Assembly: GCF_029633865.1 (NCBI RefSeq)
Contig: NC_079212.1
Location: forward strand, 83,887,672 to 83,951,671
Reading direction: 5' to 3'
Source of the DNA: Lampris incognitus
Lineage: Eukaryota > Chordata > Actinopteri > Lampriformes > Lampridae
Length of the DNA stretch: 64,000 bases
Numbering within the stretch: position 1 is the stretch's first letter; each line of letters starts with the position of its first letter. The position numbers and the translations under genes were made by a program. The notes below the pieces were generated by a model. That model made no database searches. It was not told the origin of the DNA and worked only from the letters and a program-made list of their open reading frames with translations. This document shows positions 43,101-55,100 of the stretch, piece after piece.

Positions 43101-46100
43101 TGTCATACCAGCCACCTGCATGTCCTCCCTCACCACATCCATAAACCTCCTCTTTGGCCTTCCTCTTCTCCTCTTCCCTGGCAGCTCCATATTCAGCATC
43201 CTTCTCCCAGTAAACCCAGCATCTCTCCTCCACACATGTCCAAACCATCTCAAGCTTGCCTCTCTTGCTTTGTCTCCAAACCGTCCAACCTGAGGTGTCC
43301 CTCTAATATAATCATTCCTAATCCTGTCCTTCTTCGTCACTCCCAATGAAAATCTTATCATCTTCATCTCTGCCACCCCCAGCTCCACCTCCTGTCTTTT
43401 CATCAGTGCCACTGTCTCCAAACCATACAACATAGCTGGTCTCACTACCATCTTGTAAACCTTCCCTTTAACTCTTGCTGGTACCCTTCTGTCACACATC
43501 ACTCCTGACACTCTTCTCCACCCACTCCACCCTCCCTGCACTCTCTTCTTCACCTCTCTTCTGCAGTCCCCACTACTTTAGACAGTTGACCCCAGGTATT
43601 TAAACTCATCCACCTTCGTCACCTCTACTCCTTTCATCCTGACCACTCCACTGTCCTCCCTCTCATTCACACATATGTATTCCGTCTTGCTGCTACTGAC
43701 TTTCATTCCTCTTCTGGACACTAATGCTCCTGTTAAATTTGACAATCAAACTTCTACACATGTCTTGAATTTGCTTCCTCTTTTTTTAGAGATATGATTA
43801 ATACTTTATTTTTTAGTTAAAGCTTTTAAAATGGCCCAGAATAAATTAACTCTCAGCTAACAGCTGAATTATCAGTCCCACAGGTGAACAAACAAGTGCT
43901 CTCTGTCATGGTGTTTTTTCAGTCATGGGTCCTCTGCATCTAACAGGAGGAGTTAACCATGTCAGATAGTCCTTCTGACCACATCTAACAGCAGCGTGTC
44001 ATTACGCCCACATTCCATCCCAGTGTTGATCGTAACACCAACTGAAAAAATATCCTTGGACCCATGCATCAATTCTAGCGGGTCATGATTTTTTTTTGGG
44101 GGGGGGGGGTCCCGCCCCCCGCGGGTCCCCCTTTTTTCTCCCCAATTGTACTTGGCAAATCACTCCACTCTTCTGAGCCATCCCGGTCTCTGCTCCAGCC
44201 CCTTTGCTGATCCGGGGAGGGCTGCAGACTACCACATGCCTCCTCCGATACATGTGGAGTCACCAGCCACTTCTTTTCACCTGACAGTGAGGAGTTTCAC
44301 CAGGGGGACGTAACACGTGGGAGGATCCCACTATTCCCCTCAGCCCCTCCCCCCCAAACAGGCGCCCTGACCGACCAGAGGAGGAGCCAGTGCAGTGACC
44401 AGAACACATACCCACATCCGGCTTCTCACTTGCAGACACAGCCAATTGTGTCTGTAGAGACACCCGACTAAGCTGTAGGTAACAACCGGGATTCGAATAG
44501 GCGATCCCTTGTTGATTGGCAGCGGAATAGACCGCTACGCCACCCGGGCGTCCGTCAATTATTATTTTTAAAGAGCCAATGACACAACGGCTTGACCTTA
44601 ATCAAATGCTGATTAAGGTTTTTGTGTGGGTGTGTATGTGTGTGTGTGTGTGTGTGTGTGCGCGCGCACACAATTGATGACCTCATTTACTTTTCCAGAC
44701 ACTCTCGCTTCAGAGGGTCCTATGTTATTCAGGGTCTCAAGTCCATTGGAGACAAAGACGTCATCTATCACAGAGGCCTTCATAATGTGAGTCAGTGGCT
44801 CTGCAGAGGCCCTTAAGCCCACTTATGGTACAAATGTGTCACAAGTGCTCTTTCACATGTAGTCATTTTAATGGAAACTCTGACTGTTTTTTCTTTTTAG
44901 TTCAAAAATTATACCCACGACCAGGGAAAAGCTGTGAGACGTGTTCACAAGAGGAATCAAAAGGCCGCAGACTGTGAGGGCAAGCGCCGCTCAGCCCTGA
45001 ATGTGCGTCTTTTTCTCCGCGAGTTCTGTGTCGACTTCTTGGAGAACTGCTACAACTGTCTGATGTTCCTAGTGAAGGTAATCATGTTGTTGCATGGTCG
45101 TAGTTACGGACTCTTCATTGTGTCGTGGCGGTTGACATGTCTGTAGACAAGATAAAGGGAAGTAGCCTGCTTCATGTGTTGTTTTTCAGCTCTCTGTGGC
45201 AGTGCACCCTTGCTGTTGTCCTTGCCAGTACATGTTTTTCCAGACAAATCGCTGATCCTCATTCATGACAGGATCCCTGATGATGACTCATTGAGCTGAT
45301 CAGGGTGGTTTCGTTTTGGCCCACATCGTTCAGCATCCCAGTTGGGGTGATTAAAAGTTGATCTCTGAGCCCTTCAAATTATAGAAAAGCTTTGCCAACC
45401 ATTGATGCAAAGTAGGATTTCTCCTTTATTTGTTGGAACTGTCTTGTCTAAATAAGGGATATACTCTGATTCTGTCCTAACTGTGAGCCCACTTCAAGTT
45501 TTTGAAAATCTGCAGGGACCGTGACCTTGTTAGATTGCAACAAAGCAGACCTGAAATGCAGTGCGGTGGTGCCAACTGTTCTGGTTTACCCGTGATAGCT
45601 GCAGATTTGACCCTCTGCTACGGCGCTACGAGAAAGGTCATAAATGCTGTCTGTGAATGTTCTCATTCATCCAGGTCATGGTTATCCAAAGGAATTGAAT
45701 CGAGTGCAACTGGACTTGGTATATATCCGTGAAGACGTTTCGCCTCTCATCCAAGAGGCTTCCTCAGTTCCTGCCTTTCTGACTAGACCAAGCTAGTCTG
45801 AGACTAGCTTGGTCTGAGAGGCGAAACGTCTTCACGGTTATATACCAAGTCCAGTTGCACTCGATTCAATTCCTTAGGTCATCAATGCTACGTTTTGTCT
45901 GGATTTGTTTTCCCACTAGTTATCTACGAGTCCAATGGCAGAGTTTAACTTGGGCAGCCAATGAAAAGCCGAAATAGGCGGGACTAACCACGACCACGAG
46001 AGTTCAATAACAGCTGCAACATCTTCTTCTCTGTAGCAAGAAGAACCTGTGTGGGTTTAGTGAGAAAATTAAATGACGACAGCGTCTACCTCAAAGAAAG

Positions 46101-49100
46101 TTAGGACTGGCCACCAAAAGTTTAGAGATAAGTATTCTAAACTATGTTTATCAAGCCAAGTAAACTGATTCTTATGTGTGTTGTCAGTACTGCAGATGCA
46201 ACACTTCCATCAAACATGCTGGGTTGAACGATTTAGAAGAGCACAGTAAAACAGTCAAACATGGCAGATATGCGAAGGTCGTCAGAGGTAACGGACCAGT
46301 TGGCAACGCTGAACGACGCGAGTGTGGAATTATCAACGCAGAGACGTTATTTACCAGTTTTATTATCGAGCACAGTTTACCTGTTGCCGTTTCACATCAC
46401 ATAGGTCACCTTGTTAAAGCTGTGTTTCCGGACAGCAAAACCACCTCAAAGTATGCATGAAGAACCAAGACAACTGCTATTACACAAACCTCTTAGTCCA
46501 TGGGCCAGAGCCCAAAATTTCCTATTTCGGTACACTCAAGTGGGCAAAACTTACTTATAATTTTTGAAAGGATCCATGTCTGTAGATGATATTTTGGTAT
46601 GACAACCATTCCTGAGTGGCAGCTGTATCACAGTTATCAGCTCATGAAGTTAACCACCCGCTAAACTAAATTGCATTTTAGACGCTGGTGCATATCCTGG
46701 TTTATCCTCATGGTCAGGACATTTTTCAATGTTCTATAATATTGTCTTTGGTATCATTTTAAAGGGGACCTTCTTAGCTTTCATTCAAGCCCTGTTGTGG
46801 ATATTTCTCACAAATATAGAGGTCACTTGAGCTCTTCAACCCGTCAATAACACACATCTTTCTGCAATGTTTGCCTAAACTATATACTTTCTTTTAGCCC
46901 TGTGGCATCTAGGAATATCAGGGACACAAAACACAAAAACTGGAATACTCACAGGACTGTAAAGATTCAGGAAATGTATAATATACCCATACTATTTCAT
47001 TGTGTGAGGTGATTGTGAACCTTAAATTAGAAGGGCATTATTACTAAGAAACTAACTAGACCAAAGCCAGTTAGTCCATGGGTCAGACCAGATATCGATA
47101 TCACCCAAGGTGACACAACTTCACTGGTGCCATTTTATTTGGTACACTAACAGAAGTAAAATAATACATGATAACCATTCCAAATGAGCAGCTATTTCAT
47201 TTTTCTTTCAGGAAACCTGTTTCTGTGCCTCTCACGATTGTGTATTTGCCCAGATTTTTACAAATATAGCATTTCAACACCCCTGGTACTGATTAGCCTA
47301 GCTTAAACTCTGGGACAGTTCTTAGTTGGCCAACAACCAAGGATAACCAGTACTGTGTACTTCCATTCATTGTGCTAAGCTAGGCTAACGTGCAGCCAGA
47401 TAGCTTTCTACTAAACACATATAGAGGAAACTGGTATCTATCTTCTTGTCTCACTCTGGAGAAGATTGTAAGCTAATTTCCCATAATGTTAGCATGTTCT
47501 TTTAATGTATATGTTAATATGATTAGTTAAAGTGGCTACGAGGAACTTTCATCTTGTGTTGATTTTAGCGGCCTCATGTGGACAAAATACAGCTGTTGCA
47601 TAGCAACTAGGTAATGTATCTATTTGTGGCTATGTAAGATAAATAATGGTAATATGACGCTGGTGAAGCAAAGTAAACTTTGTTTTAGTAGTGTTCATAC
47701 ACCTAAGTTACATGTATTTGTTTGTATGTGGCAGGTGAAAACTGACTGAATATGGCCACTGGTGAACAAGCAAGTTTTTACCCAATACCAAAGTGCCCAC
47801 GGGTGGAGTGCATTATCCACTGTTCTGATGATACAGATAAGCTGGTTTCACTACAAAGTGTCGACTCATGGAGAACTCTGCTCAGGGCAGCTCAGATACG
47901 AAATCATGCACCAGTTTTGAAACTGGCAAAAGACATTCCTGAGGGACAGATTCCAGCAATCTACTACCACAGAAAGTGTCGCAGTATCTTCACTATGAAG
48001 CAAATTCTTGATGGCCTCCTTGCAAAAGAAAAGAAAAGTTGTGTCTCTGCTGAAGAGAAACAATCTAAGAGAGTAGCTCGACATGCTCCAAGTACATCTA
48101 GGACTTATGATGCAGAGTGCATATTTTGTCAGAAAAACAGCAAATATTCCAAGAGACAGAATACGAGAGAAGTACTGGTGCAGTGTCGAGAACTGCGAGC
48201 TGATGCAAAGATCAGGAGTGCAGCCACAAAGAAAAGGGACAGCAGAATCCTTGCCATTGTGAGTAGAGACCTTGTAGCAGCTGAAGGGCACTACCACAGG
48301 TCATGCTATAGACTTTACACCAAAGAATAGGTTTCCAAAGGAGAGGTTGCCAGCAATGAAGATGATGATGCTGCAGCCCAGTATGAAGCTGCTGTGAATA
48401 AGGCATACAATGAGCTGTTCCTCTTCATCAGGATGGAGCTTTTTGGCAATCCTCAAGTGATGACAATGACTGATCTCTCTTCTAGACTGGTAGCTTCAAT
48501 GAACTCCCAAGGCATTGCCTAAGTCAAGGAATCAACCAAGAAGCACATAAGGCGAAACCTGGAGAGTGAGTTTGCGGGAGCCTTGCAGATATTCCCTGAT
48601 GAGAAAGGAAAATTCCTCCTCTATCCCGATAACTTGTCCATGAGGGAACTTGCCAAAGAAAATCAGTCTCTCAAAAGGGAGCTGCAGACCCTGAAAAGTG
48701 TCAGTGCACAAGATGTTATAGCCAAAGCAGCCATCAAATTGAGAGCAGACATTAAAAGTCAAGATGTTCCTCAAACCTGGCCGCCTGAAGTCAAACCAGA
48801 AGCAGAATGTCCTACCATTCCAGAGTCGCTCATTATCTTCCTGTACTCTCTACTCACAGTCTCAAATGATCCTGATCATGCATCCCAGAGAGTGCAGTGC
48901 CTTCTGCAGTCATTTGGCCATGACATAGTATATGCAGTGACATGTGGAAATACCAAGCCTTCCAAGCACATTGTTCTGCCATTCAGTGTCAAATCGTTGA
49001 CAGGAAATGTAGAGTTGATAAACATCCTCAACCGACTTGGTCACAGTGTGTCCTATTCACAGATGGAAGAGATCAACACTGCCCAGTGTCTCCAGAAACT

Positions 49101-52100
49101 CTCATCATCAGGGAGTGGCATTGCCCTTCCAGCTAACATCCATCCTGGCATATTCACAACTTTAGCCTGGGACAATATCGACCGTCTTGAAGAAACTGTC
49201 AGTGGTGAGGGAACATCTCACAGAGTCAATGGGATTGCTGTGCAAGCAAAGCCAGTCAACCCACTTCCTGTCCAACCCATGCCCACTGTTCCCAAAACAA
49301 AGAAGAGAAGCATTGATGGACCCCCACCAATGTTACCAACTTACAATGCTGGACAACGGGTAGGGCCACCACAAAGCAAAAAGTCAGATGCCGATACTGC
49401 AGCCAATACTAAGCTTGCCAGAGAGAAAAACCTTCTTTGGGTCCTAGCACGCATGTCACAACAAGAAGAACAGTCAGTCAGCAGCTGGACAGGCTTCAAC
49501 ATCCTGACTCGAGGAGAGATGACGGTCATCCCCGACAATATAGGCTATCTGCCTACCATCAATGCTCCAGCGACACAAATGTCTACTGTCAACGAGGTGC
49601 TTAACCAGTCACTGAGCATCATGCAGTGCTTAGGCCTGAGGAAGATTGTCTGTGTCTTTGACCAAGCCCTGTATGCGAAGGCTGTCGAGATCACATGGAA
49701 ACACCATGACAAGTTCCATGATATCATCGTTAGGCTTGGGGTATTCCACACCATCTGCACACTGCTGGCAATAATAGGAAAGCGTTTCCAAGATGCTGGA
49801 CTCAAAGACCTCTGCATTGAGTCTGGCATGATTGCAGAAGGCTCAATTGCTGGTGTTATGGATGGCCGCAAGTACAACAGGGCAGTGCGACTACACAAGC
49901 TCCTGTATGAGGCTCTCATGCGACTGACCTTGAATGGTTTCCTGTCCTGGTTGGAAGAAACTCACAGGAATGACATGGTTCACCTGAATGAGACACTGAA
50001 GACCATTGACAGCCTTGGGAAAGAAGTCTCACAACATGCTTTGAAGGAGGTCCTCGAGAACAGCTCTTGTACACGCATCATGGATCTATTTGAAGTCTAC
50101 CGTGAGTTCCTTAGAGATGGAAACGGCAGCCTCTCGAACTTCTGGATGTCCTATTTGGACATGGTTGAAATCTTGTTGGGGCTCATCCGAGCATCCAGAG
50201 AGGGAGACTGGATGCTACACTTGGCTAGCATTCGAGCAATGATCCCATTGTGCTTTGCTTATGACAGGATGAATTATGCACGCTACCTCCCCTACTACTA
50301 CGCCCAGATGTCTGAGCTGCCCATCACACACCCAGATGTGTACACAGAATTCATGGAAGGAGGCTTCTCAGTCCAACTGGGCTCCACCAATCCCTTTGGC
50401 CGAATCCCTGTTGACCAAGCTATAGAAGAAACGGTGAACAAAGACACCCAAACAGCTGGAGGGACAAAGGGATTCAGCTTGAAGCCAGGAGCTGTGACCA
50501 AATATTATCTCACAGCTGAGTATAGAAGCATGTACCTCAGACAGCTGAGAGACCTGACAGGTAAAGGCAGGTGCAAATGGTCTCATCCAGATCTACAGAG
50601 TCCAAGGATCAAGAGAGATGAAGCAGATGTCCAGTCTCTCATGGACCTTATGGAGAATAACTGGCTCAATCCTATGTCCCCTGATGAGATTGATTTGGTT
50701 AGCCTCTCCACTGGCAACATGGCTCCACCTGATGTGACCATAGATCTCTTGAGAGCTCTTGAGAAAGGAGAAGAGGCCTACCAAGCATTCCAGCAAACAA
50801 GGTTAGATGCAGACCCACCACCTGTGAAATTCCACGACAAGATGACCAAGCAAAGTCTGAAAACATTCTCCAATGTCAGCACAAAACAAGCTCATGGAAA
50901 GAAAGCACAGGATGTGGTTCTGAAGGCAGATAGAAACCTTTTCAGTCACATGATCCTGGTGGCTGAAAGCAGGAAGGTGAATCTGAAGGATGTCCTTGCC
51001 TACCCATTGGGCCCACTACCATGGGCACTGGCAAATGCTGATGGGTCCTTACGAAAAACAAACAAGGCTGCACTTGCCAGAGAGCTTGAAAAGAATGTAT
51101 CTCCTGCAGAAGACATCCCAATCCCATCTACTTCCATCATTGATGGGATGAGCCTGGTCCAAAAAATGAATGGCAACAACAAAACCTTTGCACAGGTGGC
51201 AGAGTCAGCCTTGACCCAGGTCCTCCATGAGGGAGCACAGAGTGAGAGGATTGATGTTGTTTTTTATGTCTATCACCAGACTTCGATCAAAGATGCTGAA
51301 CGACTGAACCGGGGTGGAGACATCACTCTCCAGTACAAGAATCTTGCAGGGGGACACCACGTCCAGCAGTGGAGAAAATTTCTGTGCAGTTCCTCCAACA
51401 AGACCAGTCTCATCAAGTTTCTGGTGGAAGAGTGGAAACTCCCACGATACAGAGCTATGCTGCATGGCAAGGTGTTGTACATGACCTGTGAGGAAACCTG
51501 CTACCAGTTGACAGAAGATGGGTGTGAGGAAGCAGCAGAACTGCACTCCACACATGAAGAAGCTGACACCCGTCTGCTCCTGCATGCATTGCATGCAGCA
51601 AATGCGGGCTCAAAGTCAGTTATCATCACAGCTGAGGACACTGATGTCATGGTGCTTTGTCTTGGCTTCCAGAAGGACATCACCTGTCCCATCTACCAGA
51701 AGTGTGGGACTCAGAACCGCACACGGTTTGTCGACATCACCAAACTGGCAAGTTCACTTGGAGACAGCATCTGTGACAGCCTAATTGGCTTACATGCCTT
51801 CACAGGCTGCGACACTGTCAGTGCATTCGCTGGTCGAGGGAAGCCGAATGCCCTGAAGATAGTGAGAAAGCACACTTCCTGCCAAGAGACTTTTAGTCAA
51901 CTGGGACAGACATGGAATGTGAGTGATGAGCTGTTCCAGAAAATTGAGCAGTTCACCTGTCGGATGTATGTTGCTAATAGCAGCACTGCTGAGGTGAACA
52001 AACTGCGTTACCAGCTCTTCTGCACCAAAAGGGGAGAGGTTGAGTCCAGCCAGCTGCCACCATGTAGAGACTGTCTCTTTATGCATGTTCAACGAGCCAA

Positions 52101-55100
52101 CTATCAGGCAGCAATATGGAAGTGCTGTCTGCAGGCTAACCCTGTGGTGCCAAGCCCTACTGAGTATGGATGGACAGACGATGAAGGCAAGCTGGCCATT
52201 TACTGGATGCGCTCCCCACCTGCACCAGATGTGGTCTTGGAAATGCTAACATGCAAGTGTGTGCATTCATGCAAAATGCCAAGCTGCATGTGCCTGTCAA
52301 ATGGACTTCCATGCACAGACATGTGCAGGTTACAGACCTGCAGTAACCAAAAACAGCAGGATGGTCCAGAACTGGACTTTGAACTTGGGGAGTCAGATGA
52401 TGAGAGAAACGAGCAGTTTGATGAATGACAGTGTGATGATTCTGATGGTATTACTGTGGTAGTAGTCTATTGATGCACAGGATGTTGATTCTGGACTTGG
52501 TTACCCAGAGCTTGATAACAATAATGTAACCATATTCACATATACCCATTACCCTACCCATTACCATTACATATACCCACTAATGATATGGGATTACATG
52601 TATCATTGACTAAGTATATGTAAATGTCAATGTTGTTTAAAATATTAAAATAGTTCATTACCTCACTATGGTATTCCTTTTTATCATGTATTTTGATTGT
52701 GTATTTAAACAAATGTATAGAGACCAGTTTGTGACCTAACTGGCTTTGGTCTAGTTCTCATTTAAGGCTCACAATCACCTCACACAATGAAATAGTATGG
52801 GTATATTATACATTTCCTGAATCTTTACAGTCCTGTGAGTATTCCAGTTTTTGTGTTTTGTGTCCCTGATATTCCTAGATGCCACAGGGCTAAAAGAAAG
52901 TATATAGTTTAGGCGAAAATTGCAGAAAGATGTGTGTTATTGACGGGTTGAAGAGCTCAAGTGACCTCTATATTTGTGAGAAATATCCACAACAGGGCTT
53001 GAATGAAAGCTAAGAAGGTCCCCTTTAAAATGATACCAAAGACAATATTATAGAACATTGAAAAATGTCCTGACCATGAGGCTAAACCAGGATATGCACC
53101 AGCGTCTAAAATGCAATTTAGTTTAGCGGGTGGTTAACTTCATGAGCTGATAACTGTGATACAGCTGCCACTCAGGAATGGTTGTCATACCAAAATATCA
53201 TCTACAGACATGGATCCTTTCAAAAATTATAAGTAAGTTTTGCCACCTTGAGAGTACCGAAATATCGTCTGGCCCATGGACTATCTGCAGCTACGTCGAC
53301 GGCCGACTTGGGACACTTGTTACAAGTCAAATTGTTCTCACTTGCGACTGACGGAAGCAATGATAAAGACGCACAATTATATCCAGTTGTTGTACGCTAC
53401 TTTAATGAAGAAGTAGGTAGGGTCGTGACTCAGCTTCTTGTATCACCTGCATGTGAAGAGGTCCTGTTAAACGTTTTACCTGAGTCACGTGAGTGAAGGT
53501 AGGTAGTTGTGTTGTTGATTAAATGGACTACGCTCCGAGTAGCGCTTCGGCTGTCGTGTCTTTTTCACAACATAACGGGGACTAGAAGAACCCCGCTACA
53601 ATGTAGCGGTTTGGTTATCCACCCGTCTAAATCTCCCTCCTCTTCATCCTGCCAGCTAACCGCCTTCCCCCTGCCCCTAAACCCCCCCCACTCCAACTCC
53701 CTCCCCCCAAATGCTCAGAATCATCTGAAATGCCGAGAAAAGTGGTTTTTAGCCATTTTTAGAAAAATGCATATTTTGCATAATTATGCATAATTATATT
53801 TTAATTTTCTGCTATTTTTCTGGTCCTCTCTGGAACAATACCTACCACCTCCCAAAAAATTAGGATCATAAGTGCATTTTTGCAAAAATGCATATATTTT
53901 GCATAATGCCAAAACATTTCTAAGTCCCAGAAAATTTTTATATAGGTGAAAAAATCAGAGATGCTCAGAATCATCTGAAATGCCGAGAAAAGTGTTTTTT
54001 AGCCATTTTTAGAAAAATGCATATTTTGCATATTTATGCATAATTTTAATTTTCTGGGATTTTTCCCTTACTCTCTGAGACAATACCTTCCACCTCCAAA
54101 AAGAATTAGGATCATAAGTGCTTTAGTTTTCGTTCCCGCTATCTACACTAACACCACACACACACACATTCTGAAAATATATGAGTAGATATTTCAAAAT
54201 GCATGGGGTCGATTCCTACACAAGCTTCACCACATGCTGTACCGTGTCGTTCCACTGGAGGGCAGATAGGGTGAAACTGGCGTAGGGTTAGATGACATGC
54301 ATGTTTAAATATGGCGGGTGGTCTTTTTTTTTTTTAGATATGAAAAACTACAGGTCCTGGAGAACCTGTTGAGATAGACGTCATCATGTACACCAGTGCG
54401 TACCAAGATATTTAAATAACACAATGCAGCCCCCACCCCCTCCCAGTGACCCTACAAGATTTACATTTTCATTTAAAAATTTAACTTTAGAATGCAATTA
54501 ATTTATGATTATCTGCTTGTATAAGTACACATACCATATAATGAAATATTAAGTTTTTATAGACTCGTTTATACAGTTTAAAGCATTTTAATCATGAAAA
54601 AAATGGTTTAAGCAGGTGCTTTTAATGTTGTGGCTGATCGATGTAAATACTGATCTAGTGTCATATCTGTGTTAAAGTAAATACTGATCTAGTGTCCTCT
54701 AGTAGTCTGGGTTAAAGTAAATACTGATCTAGAGTCATCTAGTAGTCTGGGTTAAAGTAAATACTGATCTAGAGTCATCTAGTAGTCTGTGTTAAAGTAA
54801 ATACTGATCTAGAGTCCTCTAGTCTGTGTTAAAGTAAATACAGATCTAGTGTCATCTAGTAGTCTGTTAAAGTAAATACTGATCTAGTGTCATCTAGTAG
54901 TCTGTGTTAAAGTAAATACTGATCTAGTGTCATCTAGTAGTCTGTGTTAAAGTAAATACTGATCTAGTGTCATCTAGTAGTCTGTGTTAAAGTAAATACT
55001 GATCTAGTGTCCTCTAGTTGTCTTTGTTGAAGTAAATACTGATCTAGTGTCATTTAGTATGTGTTAAAGTAAATACAGATCTAGTGTCATCTAATAGTCT

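Larger units (their letters stand above)
46494..53283 (+). mobile_element. Academ-like DNA transposon, copy 2 (complete termini)
   Basis: 6790 bp with terminal inverted repeats. The ends are TAGTCCATGGGCCAGA and TCTGGCCCATGGACTA, flanked by TCT on both sides (46491-46493 and 53284-53286), a likely 3-bp target duplication. The 5' repeat runs to about 47074 and the 3' repeat starts at 52736. The ORF is collinear with the intact ORF of copy 1 but carries two stops. It is inserted in timeless intron 9, same strand as the gene. Confidence 0.85.
46071..53496 (+). pseudogene. hAT-like transposase relic split by the large transposon
   Basis: The left half (46071-46493) encodes [19 protein letters not shown], a break, then a BED-finger-like [16 protein letters not shown]...KH and ISHHIGHL-type sequence ending [11 protein letters not shown], stop, [11 protein letters not shown]. 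The right half (53284-53496) resumes [10 protein letters not shown] and reaches [20 protein letters not shown] and RYFNEEVG, the region around the first catalytic Asp (TDGSND) of hAT-like transposase-derived genes. Between them sits the 6.8-kb element 46494-53283. Frame is preserved across the insertion. Stops already present show that the hAT gene was decaying; the rest of it is absent. Confidence 0.6.

Noticed and set aside
48583-52428. Independent 1281-codon gene starting at TTG
   Set aside because: It is the remainder of the transposon frame after two nonsense codons. The TTG at 48583 is not a credible eukaryotic start.
22240-53290. Segmental duplication of a larger region instead of transposition
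   Set aside because: Similarity between the two copies stops at the element ends, and copy 2 has a matching TCT on both sides and splits a hAT-like frame, as expected for insertion.
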